Of a DNA stretch of 64,000 nt, positions 10,087 through 19,419 are shown in pieces. The notes beneath the pieces were generated by a model, which was not told where the DNA came from, did no database searches, and was given only the letters and a program-made list of their open reading frames with translations. How positions within the stretch are numbered: the first letter of the stretch is position 1; each line of letters starts with the position of its first letter. Made by a program: the position numbers and the translations under genes. The DNA is taken from positions 186,001 through 250,000 of the forward strand of contig JAAWEK010000003.1 in the NCBI GenBank assembly GCA_022794265.1, given 5' to 3'. Source of the DNA: Lachnospiraceae bacterium (GTDB taxonomy: Bacteria; Bacillota; Clostridia; Lachnospirales; Lachnospiraceae).

Positions 10087-10656
10087 CTTGTACAAAGTTC
10101 TGTTCTCTGTAATCAACAGATCCGGAGAAATATCATGTTCTTCTGTTATTATTTCCGCCATCAGCTGGACTTCATGGCAGACCGCTACAGTGAAAATCCA
10201 TGATTTATCCATCAGATACCGATCATAATATCCTCCGCCGTATCCGACTCTGTGACAAAAATGGTCAAATGCCAGTCCCGGCAGGAGCATAAGCACAGAA
10301 CTATCCGGTTCTGGCAGTAACATCCGGTTCCCCACCGGCTCCGGAATTCCGAAACTGCCAGGTATCAGTTCCGAAAGGTCATGAATCTCATAAAAATCCA
10401 TACAGCCAGCAGCGGTCACACGGGGCAGTGCCACATGCTTCCCGTCATTCAGACAGATCTGGATAAAGTCCGCAGTAGCAACTTCCCGGTTACAGTCCGC
10501 ATATGCCAGTATCCTGCTACTGTCTCTGTATTCACGCAGTGCTGTCAATTTATCAAAGATACATCTGCTGTGGGCAGATACTTCCGAATCCGAAAGACTA
10601 TTTCTGGCAGCCTTTGCCTGTCGCCGTGCTTCCGATTTTGTTAAAACAAATTTCAT
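10072..10656 (-). CDS. 5-formyltetrahydrofolate cyclo-ligase
   Basis: 194 residues. Converts 5-formyl-THF to 5,10-methenyl-THF with ATP, returning stored folate to the one-carbon pool. The family signature PGLAFDHFCHRVGYGGGYYD is present near residues 127-146, and basic residues KSEARRQAKAARN at the N-terminus match the usual start. GAGG lies just upstream of the ATG at 10656. Fourteen bases separate it from the DUF896 gene upstream. The Bacillus homologue is YqgN. Confidence 0.94.
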   Translation of the reverse strand: MKFVLTKSEARRQAKAARNSLSDSEVSAHSRCIFDKLTALREYRDSSRILAYADCNREVATADFIQICLNDGKHVALPRVTAAGCMDFYEIHDLSELIPGSFGIPEPVGNRMLLPEPDSSVLMLLPGLAFDHFCHRVGYGGGYYDRYLMDKSWIFTVAVCHEVQLMAEIITEEHDISPDLLITENRTLYKNTCI

Positions 10657-10669
10657 TCCTCTACCGCCA

Positions 10670-10879
10670 TTATTTTTCTTTCTTTGATTTCAAAGGTTTC
10701 ACTGTTCCGTCCGGATACTGAACACTGATATTCTGTAACTGTCCCCTTAAATTATTATGCACCAGTGTAACATATTCCTTCCGCAGTTTTGCCTGTTCCT
10801 CTTTTTCGTTCTCTGTCAGTGGCCTCTGTTTTGATAATCTTGCCAATTCATTAATCCGATTTAATTTTTCCTGATCCAT
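10670..10879 (-). CDS. DUF896 family protein (YnzC-like)
   Basis: 69 residues with the family pattern: helical N-terminus (KLNRINELARLSKQRPLTE), then EEQAKLRKEYV and a basic C-terminus. YnzC in Bacillus folds as a small helical hairpin; its function is unknown, with a link to the SOS response suggested by its neighbourhood there. I start at the ATG at 10879 because GGAGG lies five bases upstream; the upstream in-frame ATG at 10891 overlaps that ribosome site. Closely packed between the unknown 400-residue gene and the cyclo-ligase gene. Confidence 0.9.
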   Translation of the reverse strand: MDQEKLNRINELARLSKQRPLTENEKEEQAKLRKEYVTLVHNNLRGQLQNISVQYPDGTVKPLKSKKEK

Positions 10880-10899
10880 ATAAACCTCCATGTCTTTCC

Positions 10900-12102
10900 T
10901 TACGGAATAAACAAATATATATTATCCTGTGTTTTGTTTCTGACTCCGATAAATCCCAGCAGTTCCTCATATTCCCGCAACAGCAGATTTTTCTGGGGAT
11001 AACTGTAGATTTCAAAACAGATTTTGTTTTTCTTCCACAAGCCTTTCTGACACATCCCTTTAAAAATAAAAGTATTATTGCAGATTCCCATAAACGATAA
11101 GTTATCCTGAAAGGATACGCTCACCTTTGAGGTATTCAGATTCAGAAAATCTATAGTATGCTCCCGTTTTATATAGATAAAGGGTTCCTCCGCAATGACA
11201 CAGGGATTTGCCAGGTCGGAACAGCGAATGACATTTTTATTGATACAATTTTTCGTTTCTTTTGTTATGTAATTATAAAAAGTTACCTCTTCTTCTTTTT
11301 TATCAATATTCACTTTTGAATAGATGATAAAATTACCCTCTTTTTTAATATAAGGAATGGTATTCTTATAAAATACCTGTTCAAACGTATCGATTACAAT
11401 ATCCGTCTTATGAATCAGCATATCAGATACCAGCTGACTGATATTCACAAAACTAATTTTTTCAAGACTTGCTTCATCCTCAGTCAGTTCATTATAACGA
11501 TTATCAGGCAACACAGAAAAACCTGTCTTTGCAACACACAGATTTTCACTAATAGATATCATATTATCAATGCCGTTGTTTACCAGATTTTCGTCTACTA
11601 CCGGATACTTCTGTCCATCTTTTATATTATACAAATCTATTTCAAAATCAAAAAATCCTGCATAGGATTCCGACAGATTTGCTCTCAGATATTCCTGCTG
11701 AACCAGCAGATATATATCATTTAACACAAATACTTTTAACCGTTTAAACCTGCTGTATTCTTCAATATCATCTTCCAAAGTAAGAATACATTCCATTTTT
11801 GTTGTCTTATAATTATAACGGAGTATACTGATAGATTGTTTATCTTCGTCATCCTTGTCATAAACATTAAAAAAATATACAAAATCCGACACAACAGAAA
11901 CATTAATAATCTCTCCCAGTTTGTGTTTTTCAATTCTGGGAAGTATTTCATATCTGATATTTTTTTCAAAATCATAAATATTATATACTAGTTTTTTAAT
12001 ATTATCGTACCGGCTTTCTGTTTCCGCTGTTTCCAGTAAAAGATTCTGATTCAGCAGGAAGCCGTTCTGATAATCCTTATTCTTTAATATCTTTATATCC
12101 AT
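10900..12102 (-). CDS. Protein of unknown function, 400 residues
   Basis: I do not recognise a family. There is no signal peptide or membrane segment, so it should be cytoplasmic. The sequence is rich in aromatic and beta-branched residues and repeats a loose pattern of short beta-strands with acidic turns (for example VSDFVYFFNVYDKDDEDK, then FVLNDIYLLVQ, then PFIYIKREHTIDFLNL), which suggests a beta-propeller or other repeated-sheet fold. It fills the place downstream of proB where other clostridia often carry proA, and is followed by the DUF896 gene 20 bases later. ATG at 12102; the ribosome site is a weak AAAGG further upstream. Confidence 0.75.
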   Translation of the reverse strand: MDIKILKNKDYQNGFLLNQNLLLETAETESRYDNIKKLVYNIYDFEKNIRYEILPRIEKHKLGEIINVSVVSDFVYFFNVYDKDDEDKQSISILRYNYKTTKMECILTLEDDIEEYSRFKRLKVFVLNDIYLLVQQEYLRANLSESYAGFFDFEIDLYNIKDGQKYPVVDENLVNNGIDNMISISENLCVAKTGFSVLPDNRYNELTEDEASLEKISFVNISQLVSDMLIHKTDIVIDTFEQVFYKNTIPYIKKEGNFIIYSKVNIDKKEEEVTFYNYITKETKNCINKNVIRCSDLANPCVIAEEPFIYIKREHTIDFLNLNTSKVSVSFQDNLSFMGICNNTFIFKGMCQKGLWKKNKICFEIYSYPQKNLLLREYEELLGFIGVRNKTQDNIYLFIP

Positions 12103-12153
12103 ATGACATTATTGCCTTTCTTTTCATTTGGCAGCCATTGAAACAGCCCGCCA

Positions 12154-13023
12154 TTAGTCTGACAAATAATTGATGATATCAAAAGATTCACTCTTATGGG
12201 CAACAAATAATGTTCCGATATTTTCTCCTGACATAATCTGTTCAATCACGCTTAAGTCCTCACCATTTGCAATAATCATTGCGGCACCGGATTCCGTGGC
12301 TATTTTGGCTGCAATCAGCTTTGCACTCATACCGCCGGTTCCCAGTCCGCTACTGGAAGTTTCTTTTCCCATACGGACAAACTCATCATTTAATTCCTCT
12401 ACCAGTGGAATAAATCTGGCATCCGGATTCCGGTTCGGATCATCGGTAAACAGACCGTCAATATCGGATAATAAAATCAGTAAATCCGCTCCGGTTATGG
12501 CGGCAACAATGGCGGAAAGACAGTCGTTATCCCCCACTGCGATTTCATGGGTTGCTACTGTATCATTCTCATTTACTACAGGTATTACTCCAATCTTTAA
12601 CAATTCCTCAAAAGTATTTCTGGCATTGTACCGGCTCAGATCATTTAACATTGTAAATTTGGTAAGCAATATCTGTGCGGTCGTCTGGTTATATTCCGAA
12701 AATAACTTCTGATACATCGTCATCAGCAGGGATTGTCCTACGGCTGCACACGCCTGTTTTTCAGCAATTGACAGATTTTTATCCTGTAAGCCTGTTTTTC
12801 GCTTTCCCACGGCAATGGCCCCGGAAGAAACCAGAATTACATCCTTGCCCTGATTATGAATATCCGATAATATACGAACCAGCCGCTCCAGTTTATAGAG
12901 ATTGATCCCTCCTGTACTTTTATGTGTCAGTGAAGACGAACCGATTTTTACAACAATACGCTTTTTATCTTTCAGCATATTTCTATATTCATTGATTACA
13001 GTTTCGTCATTTATAGTGTCCAT
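12154..13023 (-). CDS. proB: Glutamate 5-kinase
   Basis: First step of proline synthesis, ATP plus glutamate to gamma-glutamyl phosphate. The amino-acid kinase fold is complete: VVKIGSSSLTHKSTGGIN, VSSGAIAVG, NENDTVATHEIAVGDND and GTGGMSAKLIAA. With the ATG at 13023 (AAAGGAAT upstream) the protein is 289 residues; it stops at the end of the kinase domain and lacks the C-terminal PUA domain of longer ProB proteins, a form known in clostridia. The partner proA is not adjacent. The longer frame to 13092 adds a charged leader without a ribosome site. Confidence 0.95.
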   Translation of the reverse strand: MDTINDETVINEYRNMLKDKKRIVVKIGSSSLTHKSTGGINLYKLERLVRILSDIHNQGKDVILVSSGAIAVGKRKTGLQDKNLSIAEKQACAAVGQSLLMTMYQKLFSEYNQTTAQILLTKFTMLNDLSRYNARNTFEELLKIGVIPVVNENDTVATHEIAVGDNDCLSAIVAAITGADLLILLSDIDGLFTDDPNRNPDARFIPLVEELNDEFVRMGKETSSSGLGTGGMSAKLIAAKIATESGAAMIIANGEDLSVIEQIMSGENIGTLFVAHKSESFDIINYLSD

Positions 13024-13088
13024 TTCCGTATTCCTTTCTCTGTCTTCCTCTTTTCGCAATCTCACATATTTTACATCATAACACATCT

Positions 13089-14696
13089 TCATGTCAACGG
13101 ACAGTATTTTGATGCAATGGCTTCATACACCCGGATACCATCCATGGCCGCAGATGTAATTCCACCTGCATACCCGGCGCCTTCCCCGCAGGGATATATA
13201 CCGGCATAATTGCTTTCCAGTTTTTCGTTCCGCAGAATCCGAAGCGGCGAAGAAGTCCGGCTTTCCACACCGGACAATACCGTATCCGGATCAGCGTATC
13301 CCGGAATCTGCCGGTCAAAACTGGCAATTCCCTCAATAAGAGACTGACTGATGTACTCTGGCAGGATATTTCTTAAATTCCCGAACCGGATTCCGCCTTT
13401 CGTCTGAGGAACCACCCTGCCGAATTCCTCGGTCGTTTTATTCTGTTTAAAATCCTCATAGGTCTGAACCGGAATCTTCCCATTCCCTTCCCGGTACGCG
13501 GCTGCTTCCAGTTTCCTCTGAAACTCAATGCCGCCTAATGGAGAGCAGTCTTCAAAATCTTCCGGGGTAACGGAAACCACTATAGCACTATTGGCGTTAA
13601 CTCCGTCCCGCTGACTGTAGCTCATGCCGTTAACCGCCAGCCGTTCCGGTTCAGACGAGGCATTGACCACATATCCACCGGGGCACATACAAAAGGAATA
13701 GACACCCCTGCCGTTTTCTGCAGTCCTGGCAAGCTTATAGGAGGCAGCAGGAAGTAAATCTTTATTTTTTCCGTACTGGGATTCATTAATCCGGTCCTGT
13801 CTGTGTTCCACCCGGACACCTACGGCAAAGGCTTTCGGTTCCATGCAGACATGATGATCATACAACATTTGAAAGGTGTCTCTGGCACTGTGACCCGTTG
13901 CCAGTACACAGACTTCCGCTGGAATCCATTCCTGCTCCCCGTTTTTTAACGTTACTTCAATCTCCGTCAAAGCTCCGTCCTGAGTCTTAAACCGCTGAAA
14001 CCGGGTAGAAAACAAAAAAGTCCCTCCTTTGGAAATAATATATTCCCGCATGTTTTTCACGATAACCGCCAGACAGTCGGTTCCAATATGGGGTTTATTT
14101 ACATAAGTAATCTTTTTCTCCGCACCGAATCTTACAAAAGTCTCCAAAACCAGGTCATTGCGATGCTGCTTATCCTTCACAAGAGTGTTCAGTTTTCCGT
14201 CAGAAAAGGTTCCTGCCCCTCCTTCTCCAAACTGAACATTGGATTCGGGATTCAGTTCACCAGTTTCAAAAAAATGTTCTACCGTTTTCAGACGCTGCTC
14301 CACCGGTTCTCCCCGCTCTATAACAACCGGACGGTATCCCTGTTCTGCCAGCATACAGGCGCAAAACAATCCGGCAGGGCCACTGCCAATTACTACCGGA
14401 GGATGGGACAATGGACGGGTTCCGGCAGGAATAAACTTATAGGATTCCATTTTTGTTAACATAATATTTTTATTGTTAATTTTTTTTAAAATACTTTCTT
14501 CATTTTTTACGGATACGAGAACAGTATAACTATATTTAATCTCTCCATGTCTGGCATCTATGGACTGTTTCTGTATCTTATATTCAAAATCATAGGTTCC
14601 GTTTACCGGTTTCAGCTTCAGCAGTTTCGTAATCCGCTGACGCAGATCCTGCTCCGTATGCCGGATATCCAGTTTCATCTGGGAAATTTTTATCAT
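13089..14696 (-). CDS. FAD-dependent oxidoreductase (COG2509 type)
   Basis: 535 residues. After an N-terminal region of about 100 residues (IRHTEQDLRQRITKLLKL, a conserved start in this family), a Rossmann FAD motif GSGPAGLFCACMLAEQGY appears, followed by the group's hallmark NVQFGEGGAGTFSDGKLNT and near the end YPCGEGAGYAGGI. The family is annotated as 'uncharacterised FAD-dependent dehydrogenase'; its electron partner and substrate are unknown. The ATG at 14696 overlaps the TAA of the upstream flavoprotein gene by one base (TAATG), so the two are translationally coupled. Confidence 0.9.
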   Translation of the reverse strand: MIKISQMKLDIRHTEQDLRQRITKLLKLKPVNGTYDFEYKIQKQSIDARHGEIKYSYTVLVSVKNEESILKKINNKNIMLTKMESYKFIPAGTRPLSHPPVVIGSGPAGLFCACMLAEQGYRPVVIERGEPVEQRLKTVEHFFETGELNPESNVQFGEGGAGTFSDGKLNTLVKDKQHRNDLVLETFVRFGAEKKITYVNKPHIGTDCLAVIVKNMREYIISKGGTFLFSTRFQRFKTQDGALTEIEVTLKNGEQEWIPAEVCVLATGHSARDTFQMLYDHHVCMEPKAFAVGVRVEHRQDRINESQYGKNKDLLPAASYKLARTAENGRGVYSFCMCPGGYVVNASSEPERLAVNGMSYSQRDGVNANSAIVVSVTPEDFEDCSPLGGIEFQRKLEAAAYREGNGKIPVQTYEDFKQNKTTEEFGRVVPQTKGGIRFGNLRNILPEYISQSLIEGIASFDRQIPGYADPDTVLSGVESRTSSPLRILRNEKLESNYAGIYPCGEGAGYAGGITSAAMDGIRVYEAIASKYCPLT

Positions 14697-16054
14697 TACC
14701 CATCCTGCCTTTCCGTCTTCTGTTTCAAAGTATCTTCGTTACAAAACCGCCGGGCGGCTTCCACTCCTGCTCTGTGCCCGCTGGACCATGCCCATTGAAG
14801 ATTATAGCCGCCGCAGATTCCATCCACATCCAGTAGTTCACCGCACAAATATAACCCCGGCAGTATCCGAGATTCCAGACTGTCAGCCTTCAGTTCTGAC
14901 AGATTTACACCTCCGCAGCAGACCTGTGCCCGCTCCATTTCATTGGTCCCTGAAATCACTACTTCAAAATGCTTAATCTTACTGATAAGTGCTTCCAAAA
15001 CTACCGGTTTGATTCTGCTGACCGGCGTATGTATAGAAATTCCGTTATATTTCCCGGACAGAAGAGTAATCAGCCCTTTCGCCAGCTTGGAATTCAAAAG
15101 ACCAGATAATGCCTGATGGAGCGTCAGATTTCTTCCGTTCTCCTCATAAAGATAAGATATAATCTCCGGCTCCGGCATATCCTGCAGAAAATCCAGCCAG
15201 ATGGCAGAAGGTTTCTTTTCAAAAAGTCCTCTGGAAATATGACGGCTGAGACAGAAAATTACAATGCCGGATAGTCCGTAATCTGTAATCTGTAATTCTC
15301 CCTGTTCTTTGGAAACACAGATTCCGTTAACGACTGCCTGGGCAGATGCCTCACACCGCACTCCGGCTGTCTGTTTAAAAAACACTTTTCCGTCTCCGGT
15401 ACCGGCCACCCCTCCGAAATCCGCTTTCAGTCCGCACAGTGCCGGCAGCGGGGAAATTACGGAATGGCCAAAGGTTTCTGCCAGTCTGTATCCATTATAA
15501 TCCTGTTTTACGGAAGCCGGACTTCCAGTGGATAAAACCAGGGATTTTGTTGTATATTCCTTTCCCTGACCGGAAAGCAGCCGATAAAAGCCGGATGCTA
15601 AATAACGGATACTGCTGATACATTCATTAAGTATGACCGTAATATTCAGGGATTCGCAGATTCTTACCAGCGTATCCGCTACCGTCTGCGCCTGCATGGA
15701 TTTCGGATATATGTAATTGCCCCTGTCACAGGTCAGCATGCCGTTGGTTTTAAAAAAATCAATCACATCCTCCGGCGAAAACCCGGACAGGATACCAGAA
15801 ATAGCCGCTGATTCTGTTCCGCATGTCATATAACAGCCGGGACCCTGTTTCAGATTGGTCAGATTACATCTGCCGTTTCCAGTGGCTAACAGTTTCTTAC
15901 CGGCTCGATCATTTTTGTCAATTAAAAATATTTTTTTATTTTTTATATGATTTTCTTTCCAGAAAAGGGCTGCAGATATGGCAGCCATCATTCCTGATGC
16001 TCCAGCCCCGATTACAATGATATCTGCCACCCTGTCCATATTCTTCTCATTCAT
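14696..16054 (-). CDS. BaiN/RdsA family NAD(P)/FAD-dependent oxidoreductase (HI0933-like)
   Basis: 452 residues. N-terminal dinucleotide motif VIGAGASGMMAAISAAL, the GNGRCNLTN motif of the HI0933 family, and the C-terminal LCGELLDVDGICGGYNLQWA segment that closes the FAD site. Relatives are flavoproteins often annotated as aminoacetone oxidase or BaiN (bile-acid reduction); neither activity can be inferred from the sequence here. AAGGATG lies upstream of the ATG at 16054. Overlaps the next FAD gene by one base. Confidence 0.92.
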   Translation of the reverse strand: MNEKNMDRVADIIVIGAGASGMMAAISAALFWKENHIKNKKIFLIDKNDRAGKKLLATGNGRCNLTNLKQGPGCYMTCGTESAAISGILSGFSPEDVIDFFKTNGMLTCDRGNYIYPKSMQAQTVADTLVRICESLNITVILNECISSIRYLASGFYRLLSGQGKEYTTKSLVLSTGSPASVKQDYNGYRLAETFGHSVISPLPALCGLKADFGGVAGTGDGKVFFKQTAGVRCEASAQAVVNGICVSKEQGELQITDYGLSGIVIFCLSRHISRGLFEKKPSAIWLDFLQDMPEPEIISYLYEENGRNLTLHQALSGLLNSKLAKGLITLLSGKYNGISIHTPVSRIKPVVLEALISKIKHFEVVISGTNEMERAQVCCGGVNLSELKADSLESRILPGLYLCGELLDVDGICGGYNLQWAWSSGHRAGVEAARRFCNEDTLKQKTERQDG

Positions 16055-16118
16055 ATCTTTTCATCCTTCCCTCGGAATCACCGTATACAGGTTCCCGAAG
16101 TTCTTTGCAGGTTAACAT

Positions 16119-16763
16119 TTAACTGGTAATGCTCTCCAGATAATTGTATAATTCGCGGATATCTTCCACATAAAATCCATCCTCCAGCTTTTGCCTCTCT
16201 CTTTCTTCCACTTCACTCAGACTAATCCCGGTATCAAAATATTTTGTTTTTTTATCCGCTTTATATACAGATATCATGTCGTTTTCCACAATAACATAAT
16301 AATTATATGTTTTTTCAATGGTTCGTATGGTTTTTCTTACAACGACGGAATCCGCCGAAAAAGAAACCAGCTGTATATTAACCAGTGTTTCATCCTTATT
16401 TTTTGACATATAAGTGGTCAAATAATCAATAAGCTGCTGACGGTTATAGCCCAGCACTTCTACCGGCGGACCTGAAGCTTTCTTTTGCAGCTCATCCGTA
16501 TCGATATTATAAAATTCTTCCACATAGTTTGTGTTTTTTGTAATTATATGATCCTGTTCGGCATTGACTTCATTTAAATCCTGCTCCCGGTTCATATAAT
16601 CCACGGCTGGATTATCTTCCTGCAGTTTATCTTTAGTTATAATATTGTCAGAAGTCATATATTTTAATGCATAATAATAGCTTCCATAATATAATACCGC
16701 AAAAGTCATGGCCAGTGCAACAAAATAAGTCAGATACGCAGCCCGTTTTAAAGACAGTTTCAT
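16119..16763 (-). CDS. Membrane-anchored protein with BofC-like C-terminus
   Basis: 214 residues. One N-terminal membrane segment (about residues 9-31, YLTYFVALAMTFAVLYYGS), then an acidic linker and an external domain. The last 70 residues (YNYYVIVENDMISVYKADK, ending in DIRELYNYLESITS) resemble the C-terminal domain of BofC, the intermembrane-space protein that restrains SpoIVB in Bacillus sporulation. The resemblance is by pattern only. Its position next to a SpoVB-like flippase gene fits a sporulation role. Not certain; it could be an unrelated extracytoplasmic protein. Confidence 0.6.
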   Translation of the reverse strand: MKLSLKRAAYLTYFVALAMTFAVLYYGSYYYALKYMTSDNIITKDKLQEDNPAVDYMNREQDLNEVNAEQDHIITKNTNYVEEFYNIDTDELQKKASGPPVEVLGYNRQQLIDYLTTYMSKNKDETLVNIQLVSFSADSVVVRKTIRTIEKTYNYYVIVENDMISVYKADKKTKYFDTGISLSEVEERERQKLEDGFYVEDIRELYNYLESITS

Positions 16764-16829
16764 GCTATCACCTTTCCAAATCTATCTCGTTTATTTTAAG
16801 TATTTGACAATTTGGAAAAGTTTATACCA

Positions 16830-18452
16830 TTACAGCATATGAAATTTTTTTAATATCCTGACAAGCCCTGCACCTTTCGGCATACTTCGGATTTCATCTT
16901 CATTAACTGCCTTAAAGGCCAGCAGCAATAAACCATAAACCAGAACTGCAAACAGAATCGCCATGCCGATACCAGCCACATTTCTGCCGGTTATCTTATA
17001 AATACCGGTATAGGTATAATAAGCCACAGCTCCCATGATTGCGGCTGCAATCCCCGGTAGCAAAAAGGTTTTCTTATATTCCTGTTTATACCGTATATAT
17101 TTCTTTAATGCCAGTCCGTTCAGAATACAGATTAGCAGGGCAAACAATGCATCTGCAATAACTACAGCCTGAATGGACATATCAAATACCGACAGCATAA
17201 CCACCAGAATAATAATATGTGTTACAACCGAAATTCCGGCATGAATCACCGGTATTTTCATTTTGTCAATCCCCTGTAATACTGCATTGGTAATGGTAGA
17301 AAGAGAATAAAACACTACCGATACCGCGCCAATCTGCATCATTTCAGCAGCCATCTTGTCCGGTCCCCAAATCAGAGAAATAATCGGGCCGGATAAGACT
17401 GCCAGACCCACGGCACACGGAATTGCAATAATCATGGAAAAACGGATGGAATACTCAATTTTATGTTTTACGGATTTATATTCTTTCATTGTCATGGAAG
17501 CCACCAGTGTTGGAATAATGGAAGATGCCAGAGCAGATGCTATAGCAATCGGCACATTCATAAGCACCCTGTATTTGGAAGAATAAATACCATACAGGCC
17601 AGAATATACACTTTCCTCCACACCTTTATAAAATTCCACATTGGAGAAAATCTGTCCGTCCAGAAGACCGCTGATATTATATACCGCAGTGCTGAAAATA
17701 ACCGGTAGAATGGTAATAATCAGCATTTTATAAATATTATGAACCGGATGGATACTACTGACCGTATCCCTGCGGATTTTTTTCTTCATAATTTTGCGGT
17801 ACATCATATATATAAATATTGTAAAAAGCAATGCCGCCAGGGCGCCGGCGCCGGTTCCTATGGTTCCTCCCGCAGCTCCGAAAGCCAGTTCCCGTCCGCT
17901 TTCCAGACCAATATCAAACAGAATCCAGGCTGCTCCTACACTGACGATAGCATTTACAATCTGTTCGATGATATTCGAGGCTGCGGTAGGCATCATCGTT
18001 CCCAACCCCTGAAAATATCCCCGGAATACTCCTAAAATTGCCAGAATCAGTAATGTTGGTGCCAGTGTTTGGATTGCCAGCACAGATTCAGAATATTTGC
18101 TTATCTTTGCAAATAATTCCGCCCCCGCAAAATCAATAATTGCAGCCAGAAGTCCCACACAGAGGGCAAACTGCAGCGCATGCTTAAAGATATAACGTGC
18201 ATTTTTATATTCTCCGTTTGCAACCCTTGCAGAAACCAGTTTTGATACCGCCAGAGGCAGGCTGTATGAAGATATAATTAGCAGAATGGAATACATCTCA
18301 AATGCAAACTGATAATAGCCCATTCCGGAATCTCCGATGATATGATTTAACGGAACCCTGTATATAATACCAATCACCCTGCTCACCATAGATGCAATGG
18401 CCAGTATACTTCCCTGTATCAGAAAATTATGATTTTTTTTCTTTTTCGACAT
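16830..18452 (-). CDS. SpoVB-like lipid flippase (MOP/MATE superfamily, polysaccharide biosynthesis protein)
   Basis: 540 residues with about fourteen hydrophobic segments spread over the whole length and a lysine-rich N-terminus. The first segment region GSILAIASMVSRVIGIIYRVPLNHIIG is the hallmark of the SpoVB/MurJ-like branch in Firmicutes. These proteins flip lipid-linked precursors across the membrane; SpoVB is needed for the spore cortex, and paralogues serve vegetative wall synthesis, so the exact role is inferred. AAAGG lies 13 bases upstream of the ATG. It follows cdd. Confidence 0.85.
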   Translation of the reverse strand: MSKKKKNHNFLIQGSILAIASMVSRVIGIIYRVPLNHIIGDSGMGYYQFAFEMYSILLIISSYSLPLAVSKLVSARVANGEYKNARYIFKHALQFALCVGLLAAIIDFAGAELFAKISKYSESVLAIQTLAPTLLILAILGVFRGYFQGLGTMMPTAASNIIEQIVNAIVSVGAAWILFDIGLESGRELAFGAAGGTIGTGAGALAALLFTIFIYMMYRKIMKKKIRRDTVSSIHPVHNIYKMLIITILPVIFSTAVYNISGLLDGQIFSNVEFYKGVEESVYSGLYGIYSSKYRVLMNVPIAIASALASSIIPTLVASMTMKEYKSVKHKIEYSIRFSMIIAIPCAVGLAVLSGPIISLIWGPDKMAAEMMQIGAVSVVFYSLSTITNAVLQGIDKMKIPVIHAGISVVTHIIILVVMLSVFDMSIQAVVIADALFALLICILNGLALKKYIRYKQEYKKTFLLPGIAAAIMGAVAYYTYTGIYKITGRNVAGIGMAILFAVLVYGLLLLAFKAVNEDEIRSMPKGAGLVRILKKFHML

Positions 18453-18478
18453 AACAATTTCATGTACCTTTCTGTAAA

Positions 18479-18868
18479 TTAATCTGTCAAAAGAACAAAA
18501 GTATGGGGAAGCAGCTCCGCCAGCGAATATTCTCTGATTTTGCCGTTTTTATCTTCCAAAACCACACTGCCGTTTTCCATAAATTCTGCCAGAAACTGTC
18601 TGCATATTCCACAGGGATACGTGTATTCTCCAGAATCGGATACCACGGCAATTTTTACAAATGAAGTATATCCTTCTGATACCGCTTTCATTGCGGCACA
18701 GCGTTCCGCACAAATAGAAGCGCCATAAGAAGCATTCTCCACATTACAGCCTGTGAATATTTCACCCTCCCTGGTCAGCAGCGCTGCACCTACGGAAAAC
18801 CGGGAATAAGGTGCATAGGCGTTTTCCATTGCTTTTTTCGCATATGTAATCAACACTTCGTTTTCCAT
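18479..18868 (-). CDS. cdd: Cytidine deaminase
   Basis: 129 residues, the typical small homotetrameric form. Zinc ligands and catalytic glutamate are in SICAERCAA (Cys-Ala-Glu) and PCGICRQFLAEF. Deaminates cytidine and deoxycytidine in pyrimidine salvage. The ATG at 18868 has GGAGG six bases upstream; the earlier in-frame ATG at 18874 overlaps that site. The phoH-HD-ybeY-cdd order mirrors Bacillus phoH-yqfF-ybeY-dgkA-cdd, except that dgkA is missing here. Confidence 0.96.
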   Translation of the reverse strand: MENEVLITYAKKAMENAYAPYSRFSVGAALLTREGEIFTGCNVENASYGASICAERCAAMKAVSEGYTSFVKIAVVSDSGEYTYPCGICRQFLAEFMENGSVVLEDKNGKIREYSLAELLPHTFVLLTD

Positions 18869-18909
18869 ATTCATCCTCCAAACAAATTTTCCAATCCGTT
18901 ATTTACCGT

Positions 18910-19401
18910 CTACCGGCAGATTCCCAGATGATCGAGAATCTCTGACTGACGGCGTTCCATTTCTTCTCTGTCCTGCTGTTCCATATGGTCATATCCAAAC
19001 AGATGAAGCATACTGTGGGCCACCAGAAACCCCAGTTCCCGTTGCTGGGAATGTCCATATTCCGCTGCCTGTTCTTTCACTTTTTCCAGGGATATCATAA
19101 TATCTCCCAAAATCAGTTCTCCGGTTTCAGGATTAAAATACTCGTCCATCTCTTCCAGTCCCTCAAAATTTCCCGGATTCTCATATTCCAGCATTGGAAA
19201 TGACAACACATCCGTGGGACGGTCCGTCTGACGGTATTCTCTGTTTACTTCACAAATGGAAGGATTGTCTGTCAATACCACGTTCACTTCCGTTTCATAG
19301 GGGCATGTCTCATAATCCAGTGCATACCGGATCACAGTCTGAATCAGTGTCTCATAATCAAAATCCAACGGAATTTCTGTCTCTTTTTCAATATATATCA
19401 T
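18910..19401 (-). CDS. ybeY: Endoribonuclease YbeY (16S rRNA maturation)
   Basis: 163 residues. The zinc site HSMLHLFGYDH (HxxxHxxxxxH) lies near residues 129-139 and the upstream strand motif TDVLSFPM is intact. YbeY acts in 3' processing and quality control of 16S rRNA. GGAG lies upstream of the ATG. It follows the HD protein gene by 18 bases, the conserved place for ybeY in Firmicutes. Confidence 0.97.
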   Translation of the reverse strand: MIYIEKETEIPLDFDYETLIQTVIRYALDYETCPYETEVNVVLTDNPSICEVNREYRQTDRPTDVLSFPMLEYENPGNFEGLEEMDEYFNPETGELILGDIMISLEKVKEQAAEYGHSQQRELGFLVAHSMLHLFGYDHMEQQDREEMERRQSEILDHLGICR

Positions 19402-19419
19402 TGTTTTGGCTCCTTCGTT

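Noticed and set aside
12120..12145. Short identity (ATGGCTGCCAAATGAA) between the proB downstream gap and the SASP terminator
   Set aside because: Sixteen bases shared twice, but no common structure or context; treated as chance.
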